Below, piece by piece: positions 55,201 to 63,423 of a stretch of DNA of 64,000 nt (its first letter is position 1; each line of letters begins with the position of its first letter). The translations under genes were made by a program, and so were the position numbers. Under the pieces are notes generated by a model, which saw nothing but the letters and a program-made list of their open reading frames with translations, was not told where the DNA came from and did not search any database. Source of the DNA: Axinella damicornis (taxonomy: Eukaryota; Porifera; Demospongiae; Axinellida; Axinellidae); contig OZ007518.1 of the NCBI GenBank assembly GCA_963931865.1, positions 8,112,361-8,176,360 on the forward strand, in the 5' to 3' direction.

Positions 55201-58200
55201 GTGTGACTTCTGTGAGGTACCTACAAACCCAGCCCTAGCTGGAATTCCATCCTTTGAAATATTTTAATGTAATCAGACATGCACTTGAATGTTCTGTGAA
55301 GTTGGACTTTACGGCTCATGCTGGTGTACAGTAACTTCCAATCCAGAGTGACTCTATAGTGTGTGTTACTTCAGTTCTAATAGTGGATCCGTGTTAGCCA
55401 GCCCACTTCTGAATGTGATTCTCATACAGGTCTTGGAACAGTGAGTTGGCACAGACCATGGCAGGGCTGAAAATAAACATTATGAGAGAATGTGACGAGT
55501 ACTTCGAGAACATCAAGCCAAATATAGTTAAGGTTCGTATGTACTACAATTGTATACACTTTGTTTAATAGTTCTTGCACCGTACGTGTCCGGTTATGTC
55601 CGTATTACCCTTACTCTAACAGGGATACCTCACTAAGGGTTGGCTACAGTGCTGGGCCCACTGTCGCCACACTTGATAAGGCATGGTGGCTCCACCACAT
55701 GCACTATCCGAAGTATGGATGCCCATTATGTAGGCATAAATGGTAGCTACTGAACCCCCCCTCCCATGGAATACACCAAATAGTAAAGAGATCACAATAG
55801 CGATGGAAGTGGGTGGGTGGGTGGGAAGCTCTTCAACCAGTGTGTGGTACAGTGTAGCTTGTCGTGCGTGAACACAGATCTGCTGATGTAGCAACAACTG
55901 CTCTACCTGCATGTGTGCATGCCCCGTAACCACCCTTGGATAATGCATATTTGGAAGCAATACCTCCAGGTAGAGCCAGGGTAGACTGAACCAGATAGAG
56001 TCAGGTAGAGCCTGGGTAGAGTCAGGTAGAACCAAGGTAGAGCCAGGGTAGAACCAGGTTGAGCCTGGGTAGAGCCAGGTAGAACCAAGGTAGAGCCAGG
56101 TAGAGCCAAGGTAGAGTCAGGTAGAGCCAGGTAGAGCCAGGTAGAGTCAGGTAGAGCCATGGTAGAGCCAGGTAGAGTCAGGTAGAGCCAAGGTAGAGCC
56201 AGGTAGAGTCAGGTAGAGCCATGGTAGAGCCAGGTAGAGCCAAGCTAGAGCCAGGTAGAGCCAAGCTAGAGCCAGGTAGAGCCAGGTAGAACCAAGGTAG
56301 AGCCAGGTAGAGCCAAGGTAGAGCCAGGTAGAGCCAGGTAGAGCCAGGTAGAACCAAGGTAGAGTCAGGTAGAGCCAAGGTAGAGCCAGGTAGAGCCAAG
56401 CTAGAGCCAGGTAGAGTCAGGTAGAGCCAAGGTAGAGCCAGGTAGAGCCGAGCTAGAGCCAGGTAGAGTCAGGTAGAGCCAAGGTAGAGCCAGGTAGAAC
56501 CAAGCTAGAGCCAGGTAGAGTCAGGTAGAGCCATGGTAGAGCCAGGTAGAGCCAAGCTAGAGCCAGGTAGAGTCAGGTAGAGCCAAGGTAGAGCCAGGTA
56601 GAGCCAAGCTAGAGCCAGGTAAAGCCAGGTAGAACCAAGGTAGAGCCAGGTAGAGCCAGGTAGAGCCAAGCTAGAGCCAGGTAGAGCCAGGTAGAACCAA
56701 GGTAGAGCCAGGTAGAGCCAAGCTAGAGCCAGGTAGAACCAAGGTAGAGCCAGAGCCATGGTAGAGCCAGGTAGAGTCAGGTAGAGCCAAGGTAGAGCCA
56801 GGTAGAGTCAGGTAGAGCCATGGTAGAGCCAGGTAGAGCCAAGCTAGAGCCAGGTAGAGCCAGGTAGAACCAAGGTAGAGCCAGGTAGAGCCAAGGTAGA
56901 GCCAGGTAGAGCCAGGTAGAGCCAGGTAGAACCAAGGTAGAGTCAGGTAGAGCCAAGGTAGAGCCAGGTAGAGCCAAGCTAGAGCCAGGTAGAGTCAGGT
57001 AGAGCCAAGGTAGAGCCAGGTAGAGCCGAGCTAGAGCCAGGTAGAGTCAGGTAGAGCCAAGGTAGAGCCAGGTAGAACCAAGCTAGAGCCAGGTAGAGTC
57101 AGGTAGAGCCATGGTAGAGCCAGGTAGAGCCAAGCTAGAGCCAGGTAGAGTCAGGTAGAGCCATGGTAGAGCCAGGTAGAGCCAAGCTAGAGCCAGGTAA
57201 AGCCAGGTAGAACCAAGGTAGAGCCAGGTAGAGCCAGGTAGAGCCAAGCTAGAGCCAGGTAGAGCCAAGCTAGAGCCAGGTAGAACCAAGGTAGAGCCAG
57301 GTAGAGCCGAGCTAGAGCCAGGTAGAGTCAGGTAGAGCCAAGGTAGAGCCAGGTAGAACCAAGGTAGAGCCAGGTAGAGCCAGGTAGAACCAAGGTAGAG
57401 CCAGGTAGAGCCAAGCTAGAGCCAGGTAGAGCCAGGTAGAAACAAGATAGAGTCAAGTAGAGTCAGGTAGAACCAGGTAGAGCCAAGGTAGAGTCAGGTA
57501 GAGCCAGGTAGAGTCAGGTAGAGTTATATGTAGACAGAGCAGGTAGAGTCAAGTAGAGTCAAGGTATAGAACCAGGTATAGAGCCAGATAGAGCCAGGTG
57601 GAGCCTAGTAGAATGAAGGTAGGGTCAGGTAGAACCAGGTACATGTAGAGCCAAGGTAAAGCTACCTTAACCGTCATGAAAATTTTTGTTAACGTAGCCC
57701 CCTCCGGACTGGGCCTGTCTTGATCCTGAGAAAGAACAGTAGCAGTAGCTTGCGTGCAATGAAACTGAGACGTACAGAAAAATTATTTAATTCCATCATT
57801 ACTGAATAATTATAATTCGCTGTCTCCGTTGTTTGCTGCTCCAGAACATCCTGGTTTGGTACATAAGTAGCACTTACCATGAAGTGTTTGATTACCACAT
57901 TTGGTTTCCATTCATGGCAGGACTTGCAGGTTACAACATATTTTAGAAAGTAATAAAAAACATTTAAAATGTAACAGGATGTAGGGATACCAGAACCGCA
58001 AAAAGTAAGGAAACAAGGTAGGGATGATCACACAAAACAGTGAAGTATACAACCCCCTACAGAGATCTTTTTCCATAATACGTGTATAATGAAAAAAGAT
58101 ATGTAGGGGGATTGTATACTTCACTGTTTTGTGTGATCATCCCTACCTTGTTTCCTTACTTTTTGCGGTTCTGGTATCCCTACATCCTGTTACATTTTAA

Positions 58201-61200
58201 ATGTTTTTTATTACTTGTTTATGTCATTTTTTTTTAACAGCAGGCGCATGCATGCTGGACTCTGGCATTTACACTGCCAGCAATGGCTGAAGAATCAGAC
58301 CCAAGCATCTCAAAAGCCAACCCTTTTCTGGATGGATACTACGCCAGTGCTCCCTGAGCTGAAGACCATAGCTAAGTTTAGTGTAGCTAAAATAGCTATA
58401 CCAGATAGTAGTAGCGACACATTGTTGAGTCTTTATAGATAGGCATTCACCCCTCTCACAGAACACAGTCTAGTAACATATATAGCACAGAGAATTTACC
58501 TCAGTCTAGTTGCGGTAACACAACGCAAGGCACGTCTAATTCAGCGATCTTGAATAATAATTACGTATCGTTGCTAAGTGATCGTTTAAGTGCGCATGCG
58601 TACAAACATGAAAATGGCGTGACAAATGAAGCCATAGTTATTGAGTGGGCAGCTGTAGCCGCCTGGTGAAGACTTGGAGGTTGCCAAAAAGCGATGGGCT
58701 GGTGCACTGCTCGGTGTAAAATGCTGCTGTTTCGTGCGAAAACCATCATGAGGGATTGAGGCGACGTTGAGCTATCCCGTCTGAAAGAAAGAAGAAGAAG
58801 AAGAAGAAAGAAGAAAGAAAAACAATTTGCCCGTTTTGCGAGTACCTGGTGCGGTACTTTCGCGACGGTTTTTCGCGACGCGAGGAGTCTTGTTGGTCAT
58901 GAAAACACTCGAAGATGAACGGTATGTGGTTATAAAGGCTTAGAAGTGTACCGTTTCTGAGATTTGGAGAGATTCTTATCAATGTTGTTTTAGTTAACTA
59001 AAACTAAAACTATAATGCATTTTAGTATGGCATATTTCACTTTAGTAATTAAAACTAAAACTAAAATGAGGACTGTCTCAGCCTGTTAATTAAAACTACA
59101 ACTAAACTAGAATGAAAATCACCCAAAAATGGTGTTTACTAAAACTAAAAGAGCCTTTACTAACCTTTTTGAGATTTAGTAATTAAAACTAAAACTAAAC
59201 TAAACAATGCGACTTCTACCTAATTAAAACCAAAAACTAAACTATTTCAGTTTTAGATAACTAAAACAACATTGATTCTTATGTAGTAGCATATATTGCG
59301 TGTACGTCGTATCCCTACATACAGAGTCTACCGACTCTGTGATGACATAATTATTAATTCCAAAATCACTTGCCCGCCACCTTAAGAGGGTCAGGAATCG
59401 CTCTCGTGGGGTCTTTGCAAGTCAGTGATTCTATCTACTTCTGCAGGCAGCGTTTTATGTTGTCCCAAGCAAGTGCCCGTCCCAGTGTATGCACCCAATT
59501 TTGACAGTTTAGCTGTTGATTATGAATCACACGGAACCCTCAATCAGGTGCATGATTGCATTGTGGCAGGTGATTATTGGGGTGCATCAATTAAAGCAGG
59601 AGCTGAGTCCGTAGTTGCAGGAAATTGTGTCAGAACTAGGGCCTCAAACACTCATGGTCATTTGGAAGACAAACAGCAAGCTTTATAATAAAGCAGCTGC
59701 ATAGTGGTCAGGAACATTTCCAGCTAACCGCAAGAATTTCATGGTGTCCATATCTCCTTGAGGGCATGACAGCTACAAATTGGATACTGTCATCAATGCT
59801 TACCATCTAGAGCATATCGCTGCATCTATGCGCATTGTCTAATTTTATCTGCGTATGCTGTCACACATACATTGCAAGCTAGTTGGGCGTGGCTATACTT
59901 GCATCACTCATTTAGTACACATAATATTATAGGCACATCATTGCTTACCACCTTGAGTCATAAGCACATGCATAATAGATCTCATTTGGCATTGTTTTTA
60001 TCCTAATATTATCCTCAGTACTTTTTTAGTGTCTACTGTGAGGCTGCCTCAAGCAGACTGCAGGAATATAAGTCCGAATTCAAGGAACGTCTACATCGGG
60101 AGATTGTTAGGCAGAAACTGGTAAGTTAAGTGATATGACCTTAGTTTCATTGTACACACATGTGCAGTTAACCTTAAGGTGGCACATACCCCTATACGTT
60201 AGGTTACCTTTAACCGTCGGGGCCCCCCGACGGTTAAAGGTAACCTAACGTAAAGGGTATGTGCCACCTTAAGAATTCAGCCTATTTTCATTGATACAAA
60301 CCCCAAAATTACAATATCAAAGTATAGTGTTCTAGCTATAATACCAGTGCTCACTGGCAATAAGTACACAGAGTAAGGCAAACATTAGCTGCATATATAA
60401 TCACCTATGTAGAACTAGCACTGTGCTCCCTGAGTATATGATATCTGCATCGTGGCCATCATGTTTTCAGCGGTATATGGAGCCCCACGATCAGAGAATA
60501 GCTAGTATGTAAGGGGGTAGTCAGCAATCACACCATAAGTGCCTGTAGTCACAGACTTCAGTGAAACCGGGTCATGTACGTAACTCCCATACAGGGATCT
60601 CCAACACACAAAGTTAACGCTCTTACTGATAACACTCACTGTCAAACCAAGATACTTTATAGTCAGTTTTGGACAGCAACTGTACACTTGACCTGCATCC
60701 AAATGTCATGTTCTTCACATATTTTGTATTGATTGTTTCTAGGTGGTTGCTGTTGTCCATCATATGCAAACTGTGGAAGACCAAATGAAGAAGTTGTGTA
60801 AACACCTTCCTCGACTCAAGGAGCGACTGGAGGAACAAGCTAAGGAGTACATTTCAAGATCTACCACGTGCGTAGGTGTAGTGTAGCTACAGGCTTTGTT
60901 ACACTACTGGTAGTAACTTGATTGTGAATTCCTCATAAATATTATATAGCAAGCAGCTTCGCTCACTTCACTCATTTGCGTCCACTTCAGCTGCTGCTCA
61001 CTGATTGCGTCCACTTTTGCCACTGTTCCCGATTGCGTCTGCTTCAGCTGCTGCTCCCCGATTGCGTTCGCTTCAACTGCAGCTCCCCGATTGCGTCCGC
61101 TTTGACTGCTGCTCCCCGATTGCATCCGCCAGCTGTTCTGGAATATTCTAGCCATGCCGAATGTTCTGCACGGAGTTCGAGTGAAAGTAAGATAATAGCT

Positions 61201-61367
61201 AAGCTACTAGTGACATGATACTCACAACATAATTATATTATTGTCCGAACCATATCTGGGGCAGACTTGCTATGCATAAAGTACCTATATACCCCTCTCC
61301 CCCTAGGCAACTGAAAGCAGAGGCAGACAATGCTGAGAAGAGAAGAATTACTTCAACATATCCATGA
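41199..61367 (+). CDS. Large dynamin-like GTPase with helical C-terminal region, about 20 exons
   Basis: Exons I can phase: 41199-41312, 42127-42201, 42452-42526, 43225-43293, 43568-43776, 44134-44251, 44740-44850, 45100-45337, 45830-46226, 47161-47291, 47824-47960, 49385-49508, 50072-50260, 52841-52925, 53916-53960, 54218 onward, 54566-54616, 55430-55532, 60030-60120, 60743-60867 and 61307-61367. The protein would be about 880-920 residues. The GTPase part has G1 GAQNCGKST, a G2-region Thr in FLPMERISETG, G3 DNPGFGE and G4 TRAD. The rest is charged helix, as in dynamin-superfamily stalks. Distant relatives could include SLIP-GC/NUGGC-type GTPases or bacterial dynamin-like proteins. No membrane segment is obvious. 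At least one exon between 55532 and 60030 is missing from my model, and phases around 52925-54566 are unresolved. Confidence 0.72.
41787..42062. repeat. Imperfect palindromic element in GTPase intron 1
   Basis: TGGATTTTAGT at the left and ACTAAAATCAAAATCCA at the right, with inner inverted words GGTGTTTATACACTGCATG / CATGCAACGTATAAACACC. Confidence 0.6.
42891..43103. mobile_element. Degenerate inverted-repeat element (GTGGCGGATTTAGG ends)
   Basis: CAGTGGCGGATTTAGGGGG at the left and CTAAATATCTAAATCCGC at the right, with CCCCCTTT near both ends. It is in a GTPase intron. Confidence 0.5.
43568..43776 (+). CDS. GTPase gene exon 5 (G1 / P-loop)
   Basis: It starts after TCCATAG with AVDGLKQYLIMREFGNASLL, then a helix, then ISFFGAQNCGKSTLLNALLG (P-loop at about 43734-43760). 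The donor GTACGA at 43777 is in phase 2 and joins GNK to FLPMERISETG of the next exon; without splicing the frame reaches a stop at 43808-43810. Confidence 0.82.
44134..44850 (+). CDS. GTPase gene exons 6-7 (G2 region)
   Basis: Exon 6 (44134-44251) reads FLPMERISETGLKVSIQHDQ and is the switch I region, with a Thr candidate for G2. Exon 7 (44740-44850) reads KCPHLCEKRNGKIEKQTKGT and is basic and helical. Donors are GTACAT and GTTTGT, both in phase 0. Confidence 0.72.
45100..46226 (+). CDS. GTPase gene exons 8-9 (G3 and G4)
   Basis: Exon 8 (45100-45337) carries SVSLADNPGFGEANEHIK (G3 at about 45181-45201). Exon 9 (45830-46226) carries GRLLIAVTRADNDHRPTLGG (G4 TRAD at about 45863-45875), then helical sequence to VHILEQR. 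The phase-1 junction is clean. The G4 word is TRAD where dynamins have TKxD. Confidence 0.82.
46264..46513. mobile_element. MITE, 250 bp, 7-8 bp target duplication
   Basis: Ends CAAGAGTTCATAACAAT and its complement, arms of about 60 bp including CATATGGTATCCACTACCA. ACGAAAC flanks both sides (46257-46263 and 46514-46520). Confidence 0.83.
47161..47960 (+). CDS. GTPase gene exons 10-11 (helical stalk)
   Basis: Exon 10 (47161-47291) reads IQFMTKGCVGIWASKIVGDY and on to TTQLIQ, phase 2 in, phase 1 out. Exon 11 (47824-47960) reads QMEDQQSSAERYNEVMNEFI and ends DLE/GTAAGC in phase 0. Both are amphipathic. Confidence 0.65.
48148..48909. mobile_element. Inverted-repeat DNA element, 762 bp
   Basis: Perfect 27-bp inverted ends starting TACCGTATATCTTCTAAAAA. 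Words based on CCGAAATAATT and CCGAATAATTAG recur inside both ends (sub-terminal repeats). There is no transposase frame. It lies in a GTPase intron. Confidence 0.85.
49385..50260 (+). CDS. GTPase gene exons 12-13 (helical stalk, possible GC-AG intron)
   Basis: Exon 12 (49385-49508) reads VSTPLAKGKTKLEERLRTFV and on to FEQ. Exon 13 (50072-50260) reads DLQQFLRDAADALEETFNAH and on to TVMGAVN. The only donor at the end of exon 13 that keeps the frame into exon 14 is GCAAGT, a GC-AG-type donor. Confidence 0.65.
49623..49749. mobile_element. Second copy of the TTAACTCTTTACC MITE (127 bp)
   Basis: Same ends and internal GCAAAAGCCGTCAT and AAGAATTTATATGGGG words as 22932-23080, with a deletion. Confidence 0.85.
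50298..50418. mobile_element. Small palindromic element with CTACTGTGTTGGATATC ends
   Basis: 121 bp, ends are inverted copies, and inner words GATTGCAATATT / AATATTGCATTCC are also inverted around AAGGCCGAAGGCCGAG. Confidence 0.8.
50430..52400. repeat. Nested block of inverted and direct repeats (about 2 kb), probably two copies of one element
   Basis: Arms at about 50453-50583 and 51261-51396 are inverted copies (AATTGCACTCACAACAGTCA and its complement). 50787-51250 is repeated in direct orientation at about 51470-51770 plus 52195-52380 (CCACAAAAGCGCTCGA, GTGTTGCAACTGACACCC, GCGGAGCTTGAYCTGATTGG). 51770-51935 and 52036-52205 form a further inverted pair around 51985. No gene is seen, and small open frames here are not supported. 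Confidence 0.75.
52841..54616 (+). CDS. GTPase gene exons 14-17 (phases partly unresolved)
   Basis: Exon 14 (52841-52925) reads PTSAATEGSGNLLKAPNLGD and on to DMP. Exon 15 (53916-53960) is tiny. A stretch from 54218 has the frame IEVPTANRQWNSTDVRIPHP and then DPEELAKITF, which fits exon 15 read as TFNVGQGYQMVE, but this frame does not match the phase of exon 14. Exon 17 (54566-54616) reads KMIFSGREDEELEAQYR and fits the following exon. A small exon may be missing. Confidence 0.45.
53131..53181. repeat. Hairpin repeat of the TAGCCTCGTTCCCAG family (51 bp)
   Basis: TAGCCTTGTTCCCGGG at the left and GGGAATGAGGCTA at the right. Confidence 0.65.
53277..53388. repeat. Hairpin repeat of the TAGCCTCGTTCCCAG family (112 bp)
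   Basis: Ends TAGCCTCGTACC and CTGGGAACGAGGCTA, with inner arms CCCACGCCCAGCTTTCCGTCG and their complement. Confidence 0.85.
55430..55532 (+). CDS. GTPase gene exon 18
   Basis: It starts after CATACAG in phase 2 with RSWNSELAQTMAGLKINIMR and ends NIKPNIVK/GTTCGT in phase 0. Amphipathic. Confidence 0.65.
55970..57640. repeat. Minisatellite of 10-11 bp units (AGGTAGAGCC) with higher-order structure
   Basis: About 1.6 kb of units such as CCAGGTAGAG, TCAGGTAGAG, CCAAGGTAGAG, CCAAGCTAGAG and CCATGGTAGAG. The block near 56161-56500 recurs almost unchanged near 56760-57100, giving a higher-order period of about 600 bp. It lies in a GTPase intron. The minus-strand frames that read as ALPGSTWLYL repeats are a result of the unit sequence and are not called as genes. 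Confidence 0.95.
57948..58215. mobile_element. Near-perfect palindrome, 268 bp
   Basis: Arms of about 125 bp starting AAGTAATAAAAAACATTT, including GGGATACCAGAACCGCAAAA and ACAGTGAAGTATACAA, are exact or almost exact inverted copies around a short ATACGTGTATAATG centre. Partial relatives are at about 29517-29620 and 40790-40890. Confidence 0.9.
58216..60029. other. GTPase intronic region with unassigned coding-like stretches
   Basis: It holds a possible short exon after TTTAACAG near 58240 (AHACWTLAFTLPAMAEESDP), a TAATTAAAACTAAAAC-rich low-complexity stretch at about 58985-59275, and an open stretch at about 59445-59688 (VYAPNFDSLAVDYESHGTLN). An exon with phase 0 in and phase 2 out is needed somewhere here, but none could be chosen. 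Confidence 0.4.
60030..60867 (+). CDS. GTPase gene exons near the C-terminus (coiled-coil)
   Basis: 60030-60120 reads VYCEAASSRLQEYKSEFKER and on to VRQKL/GTAAGT. 60743-60867 reads VVAVVHHMQTVEDQMKKLCK and then LPRLKERLEEQAKEYISRST. Heptad-like charged helices suggest a coiled coil. The junction is in phase 0. Confidence 0.72.
60174..60272. mobile_element. Palindromic element with TTAAGGTGGCACATACC ends (99 bp)
   Basis: A near-perfect hairpin with CCGTCGGGGCCCCCCGACGG at the centre, sister to 14342-14420. Confidence 0.85.
61307..61367 (+). CDS. GTPase gene last exon
   Basis: It starts after CCCCTAG with G completing ACG (Thr), reads QLKAEADNAEKRRITSTYP and stops at TGA 61365-61367. An AATAAA at 61845-61850 is a candidate polyadenylation signal. 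An alternative last exon at about 61962 (SGGHKFK then stop) also fits the phase. Confidence 0.7.
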
Positions 61368-61666
61368 TTATGCTGCTACTGATTACAATGTGAGGAAGTG
61401 GTGTAGCCTAAGGGAGGGACATTCTTTGCAGTGGCAACAATTGAAATGAAGTCAAACAAGTGGATGTCTGCCTGAGTGCAACTGCATGTACACAGCTGTA
61501 TAGTGTTTGTAGTGTTTAGGCCTAGTTGCATGGGTTCCATCCATGGTTGCCAACCGGCCGGTATTAACATGCAGGACATGATTATTTTTTTCTATGAAAT
61601 ATCTTGTGAAATGTGCAAAGGACATACAATACCAGCATAAGTAGCATGTATGCCCATACTGAAGAC

Positions 61667-61721
61667 TATCCTCGTTCCTAGGCTCTCTCCTCAAAAAACG
61701 GGGGGCCTGGGACCGAGGCTA
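61667..61721. repeat. Hairpin repeat of the TAGCCTCGTTCCCAG family (55 bp)
   Basis: TATCCTCGTTCCTAGGC and GCCTGGGACCGAGGCTA as inverted arms. Confidence 0.75.
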
Positions 61722-61844
61722 ACTGAAGACAATGATACAGTAGATATGGTGGGTAATGGTGCATTTAACACTTGTAAGCAATCCAATTTCGGATACTACG
61801 AGGAAAAAATGAATTTATGAAGTATTTGTACATGCATAATGATG

Positions 61845-61850
61845 AATAAA
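61845..61850 (+). terminator. Candidate polyadenylation signal of the GTPase gene
   Basis: AATAAA about 480 bp after the stop codon. Support is positional only. Confidence 0.4.
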
Positions 61851-63423
61851 GATTTGATGAGATTGTGACCTTAATCCAGGGGGGCACGACCTACTTATGC
61901 GCTCTTGCCCAATGTGTATGGTGCTTTACGTTATTGACATATTATGTTCTTTACTTGCAGGTCTGGTGGACACAAGTTCAAGTAAACTCAGTAATAACTA
62001 TGTGTGTTCATGTGTGCCAGCCTAATTAATATAATACTACTAGAAGCAAGTGAGAGACACTTATAGTAACGTAGCACTATTTTGCCACTTTTGTCGCGAG
62101 AGCACTTCTGCTGAGGACCGAGACAGTCCATGTGTAAAAGGCAGTGAGTGGTATTAGCAATTCACTGTACTTGGTATTGTATGTGTTTATTTGGTGTGCT
62201 AACCGATTAATGTTCAGTAGTTGTCCAGGACAACCAATTCTGGTGCACTATACTTGTCACTATGGGAAAAGATTAATTTCAAAACCTTTAATAACCGAGC
62301 CACCATAATGTAGCCATGCGGATGCCATTGAGCCAAGTGTCCTAGAAACCACATGCTTCTTGACATTCCCGAAGATCAATTCGCGAAAATTTAGACCCAC
62401 GAAATATAAGCGCCATACGGTATACAGGTATAGCCTGAGCACTGCTACTATAGGTACTTCGCCGCTGTCACTTCATTATGCCCCTCCCTCGACATCCGCG
62501 TCACTCCAAAGTATAAGCTCATGGCTAACGTACCATCTGGCTCTCTTTATGTACAAAATACATACGCCACCCATCGCAAGTGCAGCTAGTCTGATGCTGT
62601 GTGACTATATACTTCCGATAGCTACCTGTTGTCCCATGGGCTACAGGTATACTGCGAGTCACTTGCCGCGTGCACAAAGCAGTTGTCCTTGCTAGCGGAC
62701 AAGCGTTAATTTTGTGACATGGCCACTTATTTACCTATCCACTGAAGTGCCACCATACACAAACTACCTCTGCTAAATAGCTTACCACATTGGGCTCAAT
62801 TAATAAATCTATGGGCAGCCCACCCATGCAATGGACTACAAGTATGGATGAGTGTTGCATGCATTGTATAGCAATCACAGGTGTAGCTGTGTACGTACAG
62901 TTCATAACTAAAATAATCACCATACTTCCATCATGGTGTCAAGTAACTACCAGCAAGTGTCATAGTTCCTGCTGCTGTAAACAATAGCTGTGGAATCCAC
63001 ATTACCTCATCATTCCCAGGCCTGGGAATGCACCTGTTAAGAGGCATCAGTGTAACAAAACCAAGACAGCTAGCTATGCGTGGCATCAGGGCTCTAGCTA
63101 CGTCCAGGAGAATGTTTTGCCTGGAGAGGGTATAATATCCAGGCTGGGGTCATGCCATGGTACAATTAGGTGACTTTACACCATGAAGTACAATAGTGGA
63201 ATGGAGTGAAGGTATGCCACCTAGGCCGCATGCTGAACCCTGTAGTTTCTCTGCAAACTTGCATGAACACAACTACAATATAATATTCAAACCATACCCA
63301 GCTAATGCAACTTGTTTAGCTATAGCAGAGCTACCACTCCCAGCATTTGCATAACTAACTACTTAAGAACACAAAACACATTAGTCAACCAGTATAGCAT
63401 AGCATCACGAGATGTAGTTCAGT
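61851..63423. other. Intergenic region
   Basis: No gene is supported. Short open frames at 62360-62695 and elsewhere show no protein-like features. Near 62350-62420 there is a GCGAAAATTTAGACCCACGA word typical of dispersed repeats, which I cannot place in a family. Confidence 0.5.

Noticed and set aside
55616..57289. Several minus-strand open frames reading as ALPGSTWLYL repeat proteins
   Set aside because: They follow from the 10-11 bp minisatellite unit, switch frame with unit length, and have no start context or splice support.
59425..59688. 87-codon frame (VYAPNFDSLAVDYESHG) as a separate gene or a GTPase exon
   Set aside because: Its composition is protein-like, but no donor/acceptor pair fits the phases needed by the neighbouring GTPase exons.
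61955..61990. Alternative last exon of the GTPase gene (SGGHKFK then stop)
   Set aside because: The phase fits, but the exon at 61307 also fits and lies closer. Transcript data would be needed, so it is mentioned only as an option.
62360..62695. 111-codon plus-strand frame
   Set aside because: It has low-complexity Ser/Thr/Pro composition and a repeat-like start, with no sign of a real protein.
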